Of a stretch of DNA of 64,000 bases, positions 9,459-24,400 are shown piece by piece (the stretch's first letter is position 1; every line of letters begins with the position of its first letter). The notes under the pieces were generated by a model. That model had not been told where the DNA came from, did not search any database, and saw only the letters and a program-made list of their open reading frames with translations. Source of the stretch: Notospermus geniculatus (Eukaryota; Nemertea; Pilidiophora; Heteronemertea; Lineidae); contig NMRB01001013.1 in the NCBI GenBank assembly GCA_002633025.1, positions 1 through 64,000 on the forward strand. Reading direction: 5' to 3'. Position numbers and translations under genes: made by a program.

Positions 9459-12400
9459 CTGAGAGAAAAAAAACAAAATATTTCAGTAACTAAAACATGG
9501 TAATAAAGTGAATGGAGGCCTACAAAAGGAAAACTAGAGAACTGCCAAAAAAGAGCTTAATAACAAGTTTTAATCTTAAAAATACTGAGATGTATAAATT
9601 ACTAATAGACTTAGGGAAATCTATAGGCATCTGCCAGTCAAAGAGCTTGTATTGTAGAATTACATGTAGAATTATTGGCCCTGGTAAGTATAGAAGAAGC
9701 CATATCTCAAGCTACTCCTGTTCTTCACTTGGACTGGGTATTTTACTTGCCCTTGCAAACGAACTAGGTACAAGGCACCATGGCTTATTGTCCCGTGCGA
9801 CGGACGTGAAGAGCTGGGATTGAGTAATCCAATATGGCCCGGGCTGGATTCGAACCCAGGACCTGCCGCTCACTACGTGGACATGATAACCACTGGACTG
9901 TCAAGGTTCTTCACAACTGTGGCACTACATGGAAAAACTCGCATTCTTCCAAGCAAAGAGCTTTTTCTGAACAACTACATACCTGGCAAATGCATTAAAA
10001 AGTGCAACAATCTCTGTTCTTCTCAGTTGGAATTTTGTTTTAGATGAGGCGGACAATGTTGTATCAGGCCCGACATCACCGGAAAATAATATTTTTAAGG
10101 CAGTACCCATTCCCTGCGTCTGCAAATGAGTAGATCAGAATGAAACGACATTACACTACTGATCATGTACAGTCTCAAAGATGACATGCATGGGTGTTGT
10201 TAGTGTTAAGACATTACTGATATGACGTAAACTCAGATTGCATTCGACTTTGCTTCACAACAAAATAACTTCAAAATCACCATCTTCATAAATAGCACAA
10301 TATTCTACGCACCTGCAGTTTTCCCCACAATCTACATTTATCACAGCCTACACAATCCATAATTTTGGATATATTGTGGAATTTTAATCTAAAATCCTCC
10401 TGCAAAGTAGAAAAGTGAAAAAATAAGGAGATGCAATCAAGACTAAGTAGAAACATTCGGCATTAGGAAAGATTGTACTGCATTGAAATTGACATTTACA
10501 TCCCACAAAATCCACTAAATTGCTCTGATGCAGCTGAGCGGTTTAAAGAAAAATCACAAAGATCTGGGGTGGCCGCATAGAAACTCTGCTAGCGCTAGCG
10601 GAGCCCATCTGCCGATAGTGCTGTACATTTTTCCATGCAATTTTCACCGATAGGCTGCCGAAGCACTAGCGGAGTTTCTATGTGGCCACCCCAGAACTAG
10701 CAGGTTTTCAACGCAGGCCACAGGCAATTACCGGTACAAGATTGTGGCAATGACTAATTTTTAGGAATCTAACTCAGTCCTGATGAAGAAATCTCCTGAA
10801 CAAATACAGCGTGCAAAAGCTACAATCATAAATGGCCTCCAGTTCTTTCAGTGCCTACCTCCAGCTCCTGGATAGGTATTTTCAATTACAGGAGTGAAAA
10901 TTGCTGACATCATTTTAACCCAATAGAACCCATGGTTTGAACCTCGGATGTCTCTGGCATGTGTCACACATATCACAGTGTGGATATGGTCTAAAAATAT
11001 TTCTCTGTCATGCGACTGAAAGCCGCAAAAGAATTAAACGACACTGAGCAAAGCTTACCTTTAATTTCAGTGCCTCTATACTGTCACCAGTAAATAACTT
11101 ACTCTCATCAAATTGCTCAGGGAATGATCTGAAATATAAATATCAAAAGGTTAGTGACTTCACCCATGTTTTAGGTAGGTGGGGTGGGGTGACAGCCATC
11201 AGAGCGTGGAAACTCAGAGCTGTATGCACCAACGAAGATTATCTTGAACTCAGGTTGAGCCACAACTTTTCAATTGTTCAGGTTTGCCAGGGCATGATGT
11301 GACAATGGAAAAGTTCTGGTTCAACCTGAGTTCAAGATAATCTTCGTTGTGCATACGGCCTACAGAGTACCAATATGACCACCCTGTATTGGCACTGTCA
11401 GATGGTCTATGCACGCAATGGTATTTCTGCAAATTCTGGTAAACAATAACAAATAAAATTAAATTTTTTACAAGCCATGAAAAAGCAACAAAACCATGGG
11501 TCATATGAATAAAGTGCATCTGCATTGCAAAATTCAAGCGAGACAGTGTGTAGTGAGAGAGCATGAAAACAGGTTTTCATCACAAGTGATTCTCTCATCA
11601 CACATACCACTAGGTTTAGGACTAGGTTTTCAAGCAAACACTGCAAAACCCTGACACTGAAATTGTTAAAGATAATGTATCACGGGTATTTTCGCGGGCC
11701 ACGAAAATCCTTGTTTATTTACATTTTGTTTGTTTGTGTACGGTCTTTCTTTGTCTTATGAGTAATTTGTTGGTGGCGTGCCCCTCCAGAAATTCTTTTG
11801 ATACCGTAAGTATTCAATGTGAGGGGTTGGCATGTCCCAAAAGTCCAAAATAACATGATGTAAACATCAATGTTTCCAAACATTGAATGTAAACAATGAT
11901 ACATTATCTTTAATGACCAATCAACGGTAGATAACATAACGGTCATGTCTGAATCTTTTTAAACCTCGACTTACTTTACTGTTTCTAACAGATTCAACAC
12001 AGCATTTTTAGTCTCCTCATCTTCAAGTTCATCACCCGTGTAAAAACTTTCCTGAAAAAAATATGTGAAGAATCATGTAGTTATGTGAGGATATCCATCT
12101 AGATATGTACACCATGTTCGAATTAAACAAATTCCAAGGTACCAACAGCCGGGACACGGTCAGTGCACCTCCAATGGCCCTCATTCTTCATTTCATTTCC
12201 AAATTTTAAATCCACGATAGGTAATAGCTTGTGAGAAAATGGCTGTCCCGCCATGTTGATTAAAGCCAGAGTTAAGCCTAACTCATACTTCGACGCACGA
12301 CCATCGCTGGCGACCGACGCGCAATGTTGCATTCAACGCCGACCCCGTCATGCCATTTGGTCGGCGTCCGATTGCGAGGCTGTAATTACTTGAGTCATTT

Positions 12401-15400
12401 CATAACGGATCACCGTCGCTAAAGTACACTGGACTATGAATCAATTCCGCAAAGTCGCCATCCAAATTTAATCGTGCCTTGGATGCCAGTTGTGTCGAAG
12501 TATGAACTTATCTTTTAGGAGTGGATCAAAGTCTTAGGAGGCTCAGTTTCTTATGCAGCAGCCCGACTAATTTTAGGGGGGGCCAATGACTCACCTCTTC
12601 TAGGTATGGTGCTACCTTAGCTAATGCACGTAATTCTACCAAGTATGTGAAGTAAAGATTCTTCAACCTTTGTGGGCCTTCTCCATTGGTAAAATCGGGA
12701 TGAAACCTTTTCTTGAAGAGTTCATGATTTGGACCAAAACGACCTTGTACTATAGTGTTTCCTACAAAAAACAAGAGCAACGCAAAGCGTGTGCAAATCC
12801 CACCGAACGAAAGTTGCGTTCCTTGAAATGTTGCGAGCCAGAAGGGATATTCGAGTCAAAGTCACAGCGTCAATGTCGAAGGTACTATCATGAGCAGAAG
12901 GGAACTTTTGTGGTTTTTACGAAGTGCCCCCTATAGGGCTGAAACATCGATTAAATTCCAAAAGCGTGCGGCATATTATGTACCCTTGCTAGATGAGCCA
13001 ACCACCAAAATGTGGTGAAATTCCGTTCAATATTTAAGGTGTAAATGCAGTTTTTGTGTTTTAGCCTTTGGCCCCCTGGTGGTGGAGTGGAGAATCGGAT
13101 TTGGTCGATTCTTTCACGCGACACACCGTTAGCCCATGACACACCCTCCCACCAAATATGAAACCAAAATCTTCAGTCATTCAGAAGTTACAGAGCGGAA
13201 GGGAAGTTGTGTGGTTTTTACAAAGCACCCCCTACAGGGAAAGTAGATAATCAGATTTGGCCGATTCTTTCACGCGACACACCGATGGCCCATGGTACAT
13301 CTCCCCACCAAACATGAACTCAAAATCTTCAGTCATTGTAGAGTTATGGGCCCGGACGGCCGGCCGGACTGACGGCGGGACGGACACACAGGGGTTTCTC
13401 TATATCCCTACCGAACTTACGTTCGGTGGGATAATAAATGTGTATGCCATGGAGGAAATGACAGGCAAAAGATCAGAGACAAATCAAATGGATCCTGATG
13501 TGAAGTTTTCTGAGATTAGCCAGTGATATTTTAGACCAATTATACTCAGGCTCCTTTTTCCGCCATCACACAGAATAATCTCGCCAGCTCAGAGGTACGG
13601 CGTTCCGTGATTTCAGTTGCTCTACTTGTACAGAAACAATATGAAATTCAAAATGGCTGCCCTGGTGGCCATCTTTGGAGAATTTCCACCTGATTTTTAT
13701 GGGGTCTTTCCTCTCCAGGCCCCTAAGTGACAACAGAAGATCTCTATTAATTCTTCCAACGCAACTTGAACAATAGATTGCAATACTAGCCTACTATCAG
13801 GATAATTTAACTTCTTGATATTCTGATGAAAATCGAGGAACACAATACTGCAAGTTTGCCAATCCATAATGTGTGGTTTGTAAGTTATTCCAATTGACCT
13901 CAATAATAAACAGAGGGGTGGGAAACATTTAGGGATGGATGTATATTATACACAGGGTGTTGAACAGGTGTTTTTACCTTTGAATATACAGAAGCTGGGC
14001 CTATGAGGGGATCTTATATTATAAGGCCAAAGGTCTATCTCGGCCCATGTATTGACTCATAGCAGTACCATAAAGCATCAACATACTCTGCCAACAGGTG
14101 CAACCAAGTACAATCGTATTTGATAATCCCGGGTGCCCGATCCACATGACCCAGACCTCATCACCAAACATCCCATGGGAGCCAGTCAGGTGGTGTAAAC
14201 ATAGGGAATGATGACATCTATCATAACTTCCTATACTGGAAAAGTTGCAATGAGCGGCCGGAGCAAGAAAATCTCATCTGCCCTGTATTTTTACTTATTC
14301 ATGGTCATACTATCATCAGACATGGAGCCGTATTCTAGAAGCTTCCTTTAACTCTAACGTTTACCTTTAGTTCAATTTGCAGGGCAGAATACAAAAGTGG
14401 ACCTTACAGTTAAGGAGCCTTCTAGAATACGGGCCATGGTCCTGTATATCCACCATTGAAACCACCCGGTGAATAGGCCTCCCAGCAACATGTTTATCAC
14501 TTGGGCATTCATTAATGTTACCACTGTACTTTAAGCCGGCCATACACGATCAATATTATTGCACAATATGGGGCCCAAAATAGGGGCATTCGCTTCTGAC
14601 ATGATGGGTGGAAGAAAGATTGACAATAATATCGCCCATTTTGGTCCTCATATTGTGCAATAATATTGGAAGTGTATGGGCGGCTTTAGCATAAAAGTTT
14701 TAATTGAAGATTTTTATGGAAGATGAGAATCAAGGCCTATAGACAGGGAAACTGCATACACAGGTCCTTTCGAAGAAGTGATACTGATGCCAGTTTTCAC
14801 TCAGTTCCTACTTAACCTCGCATTAGGCCATTTAGGACCAGGTATAAGCAGAAATATACATGTTGTAGAACAGATGTTATTTTCTGCAATCTCTGCTTAT
14901 GGCAATTTTTACAGTGTGCTGGATACTCAGTGAGTTCAAGCACAAACAGTGCACAAGCTACAACTTAAGATGGCGCCACACTACAAGAGTTTTCTCACCC
15001 ACATTGCAGTCTGCCCTCAATGGGCAACTCCGTCGTAGAAAACTGTAGAAATTAGTGTCTTTGGTGTTAGCGCAAGATTCCACAAATGCCGCCCACTGCC
15101 AGAACAGACAAGATCATCTCAAACTGACACCGATTTTTACAGATGATCTTACCTTTTGCTGCTGCTCATGAAGAACAAGTCAGAACTCAAAACCACAGTT
15201 GACAAGAAATGATAAACCGTTGGAACACAACCATGCTGGACAGGACACCCTCAACATATGCCTACTGGGATGTTGGTTCCTAAAGTACTTGTTTGTACTT
15301 CAGTTTACCACCCACATTGCAAAATATATATGTGACCCGTGACAGCAAAATCAGTCGGAATGCCCACAGAAGACCCAACATGTCCAAGGTGACACCAACG

Positions 15401-18400
15401 GATTGTTATTTCAGGATTGTCTGCCCATTGTGAAATTTGACTTTGTCGATTTCTGTAATTGTTGTCTGGTGTCATCTTGGGCCTTCTTTCCCGCGCATTC
15501 CGACTCATTTTGCTGGCATGGGTCACATATGTGACTGAAGGGCACTGCAGCGGAGGGAGAATCCATTAATCAGTTCTGAATTTCATAATTTAGCCTCAAA
15601 GGAGCGAAGAGAAGTTGGCAACCCGCCTAGTTAGTCTTTGTAGTTGAATTTCAATTCTACTCAGGAGTATGAGGTATCATGAAGGCATTGGCTACAAGAA
15701 TATGTGACCCTCCACAGCAAAACCAGTCGCATGTCGCTCAGAAGGTGAGCCTCAACCAACTAAGATGACACCAGGAGAGAATGGAAGAAATAGATCATTT
15801 CAGATTTCAAAGACAGACAGACAATGTTGAAACTGACAAACATTTTGGTCTCAACCTGCCAAGCTAAGAGCGACATGCGACTGGTTTTGCTCTGGAGGGC
15901 CACATATGGAGAAACATTCTGAGCCCAATGTCATTTGCAAGTTGTTTGTGAATGTGTAGTACACCGGGTGAAAGCAGCCCAAGTAGACCTATGTGGGAGC
16001 ACCGTCAATGAACCTACGACTGCGCTGCTTACCAGGAAAGAAGTAATTATAGGTAAGATGAACTGTGATGCTCGTGTGAAGACCAGATATCATGCGGAAG
16101 AAGACACGTTTCTCCAAGCACAATCCTGAAAAACATAAAAGAGAGAAAACATTCATCACTGAGCTATGACACAAAAAATACACTTACTATCTTATAAAAC
16201 GGAAATGACCAATGGGGAACAACGGTGAAGCAGACCACGCGAGAATATACTTATAGTACACAGATGCCACCTATTATTCATGACGATTCAAGGTGTGATT
16301 GGCCATGCTTGGCCGAACAAATATTTGTTCAATATAGGGGGGCCTACATATTTATGGACCTAGAAAAGGGAGTCAACACTCATCAGCATTGGTCACAAAG
16401 GGGTTAAAATCAATCTGAAATTTTGAAACTATGACGCAAATTTATTTGTCTGTTTAAAAGAGCCTAGGCCTCTTCTCCTGCTGGTTTTTATCATGAGTTT
16501 TTCATTATCTGCGTCGTTTGTTGATTAAACCAAGACTACGTGCTGGTAGACATGATATTCCCTTCAAGTACCGGTAGTCATCAACTCACGAAAAAATCAA
16601 TAACATCACATATATACCTGTCTGATGATACTTGTACCACTGGGACTTATTGCAACTCAAGTACCTGGGTGCATCTGTCATTCTTGGTATGGATAACACG
16701 TAGGCCTATTGAGACGCATAATCATATATCTGACACAGCCCCCACAGAGACTCGCTTGATATAAACTGTGGTTGTATTTTGCCAAACTGACAAATTATTG
16801 ACTGGCTCAATTTGTCTTTGCATCATTCTTTAGGAAGTAAAAACCACACATTTTTACTATTTTGCATTAAGTTTTGTGGCAAATGGGGACAAGTGTCTCT
16901 AAACACACCTTCCAAATGGGGACAACTGGCAAATGGGGATGACTGGCAAATGGGGACAACTGGCAAATGGGGACGACTGGCAAATGGGGACGTCCCCAAT
17001 AGGAAGTACCGCAGACACAACAATAGAATGGTCTTGTGTGCAAAATATTGTGGGACTCCCCTTTACACTAGGCCGTAGTAATACAGGTCAGTGGGACAGC
17101 AACGCAAAAATGCATTACTGCAGTGTCACCAGAGTCAACTTTTCTTGTGTCATTCTTTCTCTTCTCGATAAATTTAAAGTTAAAGATTGCATTGTTAACA
17201 TGGGCAAACAGATGCACTATGTGACCCTTCCCAGCCACAGATATTCCAATCTGACACACTGCCTTGGTCGAGGTTGAGTTTCAACTACATGTATTCACTG
17301 CTGACCAACTGGACCAAGTTGTTAAAAATTTCGCTAAGCCCAGTGATATGTACCTTGTTTACACCAATGAATCGCCGTGTCTAAATAAAGCCCGAGCTTT
17401 TACAACCCATCATGCCGCAGCCATGCTCAAAAAGCCCGGGCTTATTTCAGACCCGGGCTTCGAAAAGTCCGGGCTTTTTCAGACAGGTGTAACCAAGGCT
17501 ATGAAATCCCAATGTTAAGTCAATGTTAAATCTACAGATCATTAAATCTTGCTGGATGTTCTGTTATATAATACATTACATTACATTAAGGGCTGTTAGC
17601 TATTGTTTGCAGGGCAGAATACAAAGGCTTAATTTGACCTTTGCGTTGAGGAGGCTTCTTGAATACAGTACGTTTGAAGGAGCTTGAGCGAAAATAGCGA
17701 AGGAGTGCTTCAAAAAGTCTGTGTAAGGAGTCTACCGGTACTGTTGGGACACCACCTGAAGATTGGATGCTACGTTCACCGTTCCAATCCAAAGTAGTTC
17801 CTCATTTATGAAACTATTCAAGTCTCGTATAAGCACATATCATTTTGAACATGTCATTTTGCACCTCAGTCAATCACACTGTCAAAACAAAAACCTAAAG
17901 CCATCTGGACAGCAGAACTTGCACTCTACATACCTAGACCTGCACAATTCATTTCTTTTAAGTAACGACCATGACACCTCAAACCCTCCACCCTTCACTC
18001 GACCTAAAATTTCATATAAAATCATTCCCCACACGTACATACATGTACAAGATGGTGCTTAGTTTGAAAAGGCAGACTCAAAAGTATGTGTTTGCCAGTG
18101 ACGTGCAAGAGCATCTATAAAATGAGTTGAAATTTTCATCGTAGAATAGCATAACACTGAATCAATCACCAGTAAGAATCCTCATGCATGAGAGTGGAAG
18201 TACGCACGTACACACGCTTGAAATGTTTTGAAAACGCCCCAGAACCTTCTCAATGCAAGTTTATCACACGCTTTCAGGCCCTTGGACAAAAATCCATCAC
18301 TAAGTTATGAATTTTTGCTATTGGATGCTTGATTTTTACAGGAAATGTCAAACGAATGAAGATCTGCCCTTTGTTGCTGAATTCTTATCACGTATGAAAT

Positions 18401-21400
18401 CGTATTTTAGTGGGCAATATGATGCCTCATGTCATGCCAGGGGTGGAGATTTGGAAAAAGAGGGAGCGCCCTGTGCTAGAAACATTGAAATTTGCACCAA
18501 ATTCCAGAAATTTATGGCTGATTTTAAGGTTTGTTGGCCGAAAGAGGAGGCGCATGCCTGGGGCACCCCCTCTGTATCCGCGCTGCATGCAGGCGTTGCA
18601 TGAAATATTATCCCTGGCTTGCGACTAATGCAAGAGGGCAGAAGATATAATGGGCATATAAGATTCAAGCATCGAATGACACCTCAATTTGGCCATGCAT
18701 GAGAAAAGATCAACACTTGTTTGTGAAATAGATGACAGCAGTTTCCTCGTGATCAATGCAGCATGTGATGAAACTGAACATTATCTTGTCTGACTAGAGT
18801 ACATGAAGAACCACAGACTGAAGATGGCTTCAATGTTCACAAATTTTCAGCCACTCAATGGAGAAAGTTACAAAGAAATGCTGGGGAATCGAACCCTGAA
18901 CCTCCTGATCGTACGGCCATACAAGTTCCACATCCAGCCACATTAGCGGGTGTACTGGTGCAGTGGTAGGGTGTGGATCTCATGGCTGATAGGCTGCAGG
19001 TTCAATTCTCACGTGAGTCACCACTTGACTTTTAAAAATTCCCTATGCAGTTGTGTACTGCGCCCCGTTCGGTTTACCCGCTCTCTACAACTGCTTCACT
19101 TCATAGAAGTCGCTGCGTTTGGTCAACAGATGGTGTCGGAGCCTGGCGGAGTTTTATAGCCTATCAGCATGCTGCTTTCACAACTCTCTGGCCCGTTGGC
19201 AACGGATGTTCTTGTGCTACCATGACTACTACATCACATGATTTGCTCAGTCAATGAAAAAGTGTCTCAGGCCAGCTTGGTTACGATTTGCTCAGTGCTC
19301 TCATTGGTGGACTCTCTCAGTGCCATCTGTTGACCAAACGCGGCGAATTTTATGAAGTGAAGCATTTGTGGAGAGCGGGTAAACTGAAGGGGGCGCGGGT
19401 CACAACTGTGTAGGAAGTTTAGTCACCAATCTGCCCTCTCAACTGATCTGAAAGGATCAAGTTGCTCTGCAAGAGCTCTCCTTGACTTTCCAGTTTCTGG
19501 AGGACCAGTAATGAAGTGAAGCACTTTGAAATCACATTACAGTGGAAAATGCTATAGAAAAGGTTGCATTATTTGGTGGAACTAATTTCTGGTTTCGTTT
19601 TATTGGTAGCTGTGACAAATTATGTGCATGCTTCATGTAACACGTACGCTCAAGATAATGTCCATTGAAAATAGATAGCACACAATGAAAATCAAACAGG
19701 CAAGAATGATGAGTCATTACAACAGGAAGCTACCCAACATCTCTTCATTGATCAAATAAACCTGTTTTACTGCCCTCATAAATGGGCATATATCAACAGA
19801 TATCTCATGTCACCCATCTTGAATCATCAAGGACTTTGCAAATTCTTCTGTTGTCTTTGTCATTGGAGGGGTCGGTAGGGACGTAAATGGCCCCAGTTTA
19901 TTCTCAGGTGATGTTGACCTGACTGCCTGAGGCGTGTCCATTGGTGTAAACAATTCAGATATCAGCATGAACAGACAATATCCATCCTACGATATGATAT
20001 TACCAGTCCAATGATATATGATAATCACTAGTTCTACAGATGCGATAAATCGGGATATCAGTTCACTTTGCATGGAGAGGCATCCAAAATTAGACTATAC
20101 GATCGATGCTGGTGCTGAACAAGTTGAGATAAGACATGGAGTGGTACATGTCTAGTAATATTCTTGTAAATAGGATCACGATAAAAAATTCATACTATAT
20201 CAGTTTTCTGTCACGATCACATTGAAGAAGATTGATAGCCATGTACCATTTCATATCTATGTTCAGCCACGGTAAATTTTGATTCCAATGAAATCATGAA
20301 CACTGTGACCTACCAAAAGAGGGTAATCTATATTACCCTCGTAAAATGGCGGCTCTCCAGTCTGTCGATTCGGTAAGTTTATCTGCTCTTATTCCTTCCC
20401 TATTCAATTTTAGCAGTCCCCCTATGGATGTGCTTGTAGATAAAACTGTCAGGAACACGCCAGTATATGTGACAAACCCCTGTAAGTGCTACTACTCGAG
20501 TAATTTGGCCATGAAAATGCCGACTTTGACGAGGGTAATATAACCGGGAGATTTGAATCTATATAACCCTCGTCCAATCGCCAAATTTCAGCGTCTAGTT
20601 TCGCGAAAGATCGGGATTTCAGCATGTTATGCTATAGATGACTTGAAAGAGTAACATTTTCTCCACCTACCTGCAAAAAGCCAGCTTTTGTAGCTACATC
20701 TTGTAAGGAACAGGAGCCAAAAATCCAACTGAATCGACAGACTGGAGAGCCGCCATTTTACGAGGGTAATATAGATTACCCTCTTTTGGTAGGTCACAGT
20801 GATGAAAGGCCTAGGCAAAAATGTTAGCCTGGATATATTTTCATGTCCATCCAAATATGGTGTGCAGAAGCCACAGATATAGTTTATCATCCAGACTTTA
20901 TTCGCAGCAAATTCAACACCAATAGACGAAGTGGCTTTTTTTATAAACGAAGATTATCTTGAACTCAGGTTGAGCCACAGCTTTTCAATTGTTCAGTTTT
21001 GCCAGGGCATGATGTGACAATGGAAAAGTTGTGGCTCAACCTCAGTTCAAGATAATCTTCATTGGTCCCACTGTGTGAAAACTCACACAAGATTTTGAGC
21101 TGACGCTATAATACAACTGACAGGACAAGTGTGACTTTCAAATTTACACAGTGCTGAGATGGATGACTGACCACAAATTCAACAGTCCAAGGAAGTGCAT
21201 GGACAAGACTTTTTTACAAATAACAGCAACAGACGAAAATGTTGGAACAGGCACTGGCAGGTTGCAGAAATATTTTGCAGGGTTACACAAAACCCAGAGG
21301 TGCTTCTCCTAAACCTATAAGACAACAAATATTTCGGACATGATTAGGGGTCAGTAGCAATGACATTGATTCGGTGTTAAAGTGATTACTGTGGCAAGTG

Positions 21401-24400
21401 CATCTAAAGCTCGATCCAGTATAGTTAAGATTTTAAGAGATAATGACGTAAGTAGCTCAAGCAAAGAATGTTGGGTAGCTTTGCAATAGAGTTCTAAACT
21501 TGCAATGTCAGTAACAAATAAAACGGATCAGTCCCTGTTACCTTCAAGGTATTCAGCTAGAAAAAACAGAAAAAAACAAGAGAAATTGGTTAGAACAGGG
21601 TACAAAGATGTTCAGGTAAACTACAAACTAAAGTAGAAGGAACTGAAGGGAGAAAGTATTCATATACCGGGTAGGCCTATGTAGCAAGAATGATTCCAGT
21701 TTATTTCCAATTGCCGGTAAACAAACAATGAATTCATTGCATTTCTGATGCCTGAATGCATAAAGTAAAATACCAGTATGCATTCATTGCATTTCTATAG
21801 TCCAAATGCAATAATGGATTCATTATATTTCTAATTTCAATGTCCAAACACAATAATGGATTCATTACATTTCTAATGTCCAAACACAATTGTAATGGAT
21901 TCATTACATTTCTATCCCAATGCAAGTACAGTGCATTCATGCATTTCTAATACACAAGTACAATGTGATGCATTTTAACTTTCTGGATGAGAAACAACTA
22001 TGACTGAGTTCAAGAGATGTCAGAAGAAAGATTTATCTCATAGACCCATATTCCAAATAGGCCAACCGAAGAAATCCTGTGGAAAATCATTTTGTTTCAG
22101 ATACTCAAATTACCCAAATAAAACAAACTCAAAGAAAGTTTAGATACGCTGAAAATGAAATGGTATATTATGCAACTCTCTTTCCAACTAAAAAAGTCAA
22201 AGTTCCAAAATTTGAGTTGGAGATGTTTAGCTGTAATAGATGAAGGATTTGTGATCAATTTCATCCACACACAGACTGAAATGTCGTAATTCTTAAAAAA
22301 TTTTAAAACATACATGTACATGTAGAACGAGAAACCAAGGATCGAAATTGGATTCATTTCCAAGAGGAATGCTGGATAGGCATTTCAAAATCCAGCAGGG
22401 TTTCACCATAAATATTCACTTTTTTTATGACAAGGTAGAGGTTAAGACTAAAGGCCTGTTTCCACAACAGCGTTTTCTGCCGTTTTTGCAGCGAGTTGCA
22501 CGGTTTACACAGGCATTGGGATAATTAACAGGCCAGGTATTGTTAAGCCATCGAGGGATTCTCCAAAACCCTGTGAAAACCACACCACTTGCCGCAAACC
22601 GTGGCGGTATCCGCAGCAGTGCAACCGGGGCTTTAAGGGGTAGAAAAATTATGCTTGCATGTCACTCCCGGATCAACTATGAAGGAGATGATGGTGGTTT
22701 CAGCCAGGATCAGGCATTTTACGTGACTCGGTAATAGGGAATTTGGGTACCGTAATGATTTCATTATGTTCCATTACTTACAGTTTCAGGCCTAGTTGCT
22801 ACAGCAATCAGTTCCAATTATACACTTTGTATGCTTGCATAAGACTGTAGGGGGAAGCATTGCAATAGACACAATGGCGGGGAAGCATGGCATTTGCAAT
22901 TTCCTGAGAGCAATCACTTGGAAATGTTCAATTTATATGATTGCGTAAAACTGCAGGGGGAAGCAGTGCAATGGACACAACAGCAGGGAGGGTGGGTGGT
23001 TCCCAGTTGCCTCAATAGCCGATGTAATCCTTTTTGAATTGTTCACAATGCATGCTTTTGAAGGAGGCTGCATGCAGAATGGGAAGAAGGCAATGTATAC
23101 AACAGTAGGGAGGATGGGTATTGTAACTGTTATTAAAGAAGGGTGCGTGGAGGGCGGGGAATTTGAAATGAAGGGGAGGAAATGATGATTACATATGCAT
23201 AAACAGGAGGGTCACAGTTTCTTTGTCTTCCCCTACAAATTTTCTAAGTACCAATTTGGGGCCCAGAAAAGGGAAAACATTTGGGCCCCTATGAATAGCA
23301 TTAGTGGACTTAGAGAATTTCTGGGAGAAGACCAATAATTGTGAGCCTCCTGTACCGGTATATACACCGACACACATCGGTTTGTCAGCACAAAATAAAA
23401 TTTATCCATGCACGCGGCCGTGTTTTTCATCATCATCACACATAGATGCAAGAGACCTAGGCCCTACATTCATCTCTGAGAGAACATGCATAAATGTTGA
23501 TGTCAGTCGCATTACTTCTGCAGAGTGTTATTTTTCAATGCAGGAATTTTAGACTTAGAGTGCTCTCAAAATGCCATTTTTTTGTTATGTAGAATATTTC
23601 CAACATTAAATTGACACACTGGCATGGTACTGTGCATGATAAGTTTGACAAGATACCCTAAGCAACAATGAGGAGGTCGCCTAATTTTTTCTACCATTTG
23701 ATGGCGCTGCGACCGTATCCACTTTTCCACTGTGACGTCGTACGGAACGTCAACGTCACACTGCCGTGACGTTGTGGCTTCATGCTCGCACCTCACATTG
23801 CCACGGTGATTATGTCCTCAAGACAATGAAAAGGCCTGATACGGTCGCAGCGACATCTTTCCGTGGAGAAAAGGCGACCTCCTCATTCGTTTCCAAACTG
23901 AACATGCATCAGTCTTGCACACAAAAAAGTGGCGACTCTGAACAACTGAAACAGAAAAAGACTACACTTCAAGTGACTGGTGGAAATCCAAAGTGTGACA
24001 TTCAGAAGCAACAGACTATATGACTGTATCATGCATTTTTTTACATGAAGACGTATGCGGAGTACTTGTTTTCAGCAAATCACAACACGTCGTCCTCAGC
24101 AACGAATGCCGAATGGATACGTCATGTTACATGCAACTCTCGGGAACAGACAACATGCCTGACCAAACAGACAATAAAAACAAGTGTGCAATAATTTGTG
24201 AACACAACTATTGATTTTAGTTGGACATAATCAAGAAATGCTCAGTTATTGCTGCAGAAAACCCAACACGCATGTGATGTCACATGTGGCTGAAATCTAT
24301 ACAGCATTCTGTCGAGTATCGAACAATGATTTTCTAATGATTCCCTGGGATTCTGTTTTTTTTAAAGTTGACCAGCTTTCTTCAGAAGATGAATGCGGCT

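Larger units (their letters stand above)
16205..21541 (-). other. ERO1 intron sequence with scattered repeats
   Basis: This is part of the 12.5-kb intron between exons 28683-28640 and 16125-16033. Besides the repeats listed separately I see no gene. A tRNA-like scrap at 18870-18945 (minus) and another at 18940-19015 (plus, GTGCAGTGGTAGGGTGTG...GGTTCAATTC) are SINE remnants. Confidence 0.5.

Noticed and set aside
16823-17078. Frames repeating [13 protein letters not shown]
   Set aside because: They are a translation of a 17-bp tandem repeat.
20346-20543. Frame of 65 codons beginning [10 protein letters not shown]
   Set aside because: It starts inside the 70-bp terminal inverted repeat of a MITE; the sequence is mirrored at 20740-20801.
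20640-20700. Minus-strand SYKSWL next to a GTAGGT, considered as the missing ERO1 W-L-E exon
   Set aside because: No acceptor gives an open frame in the needed phase, and it lies inside the 20301-20801 MITE.
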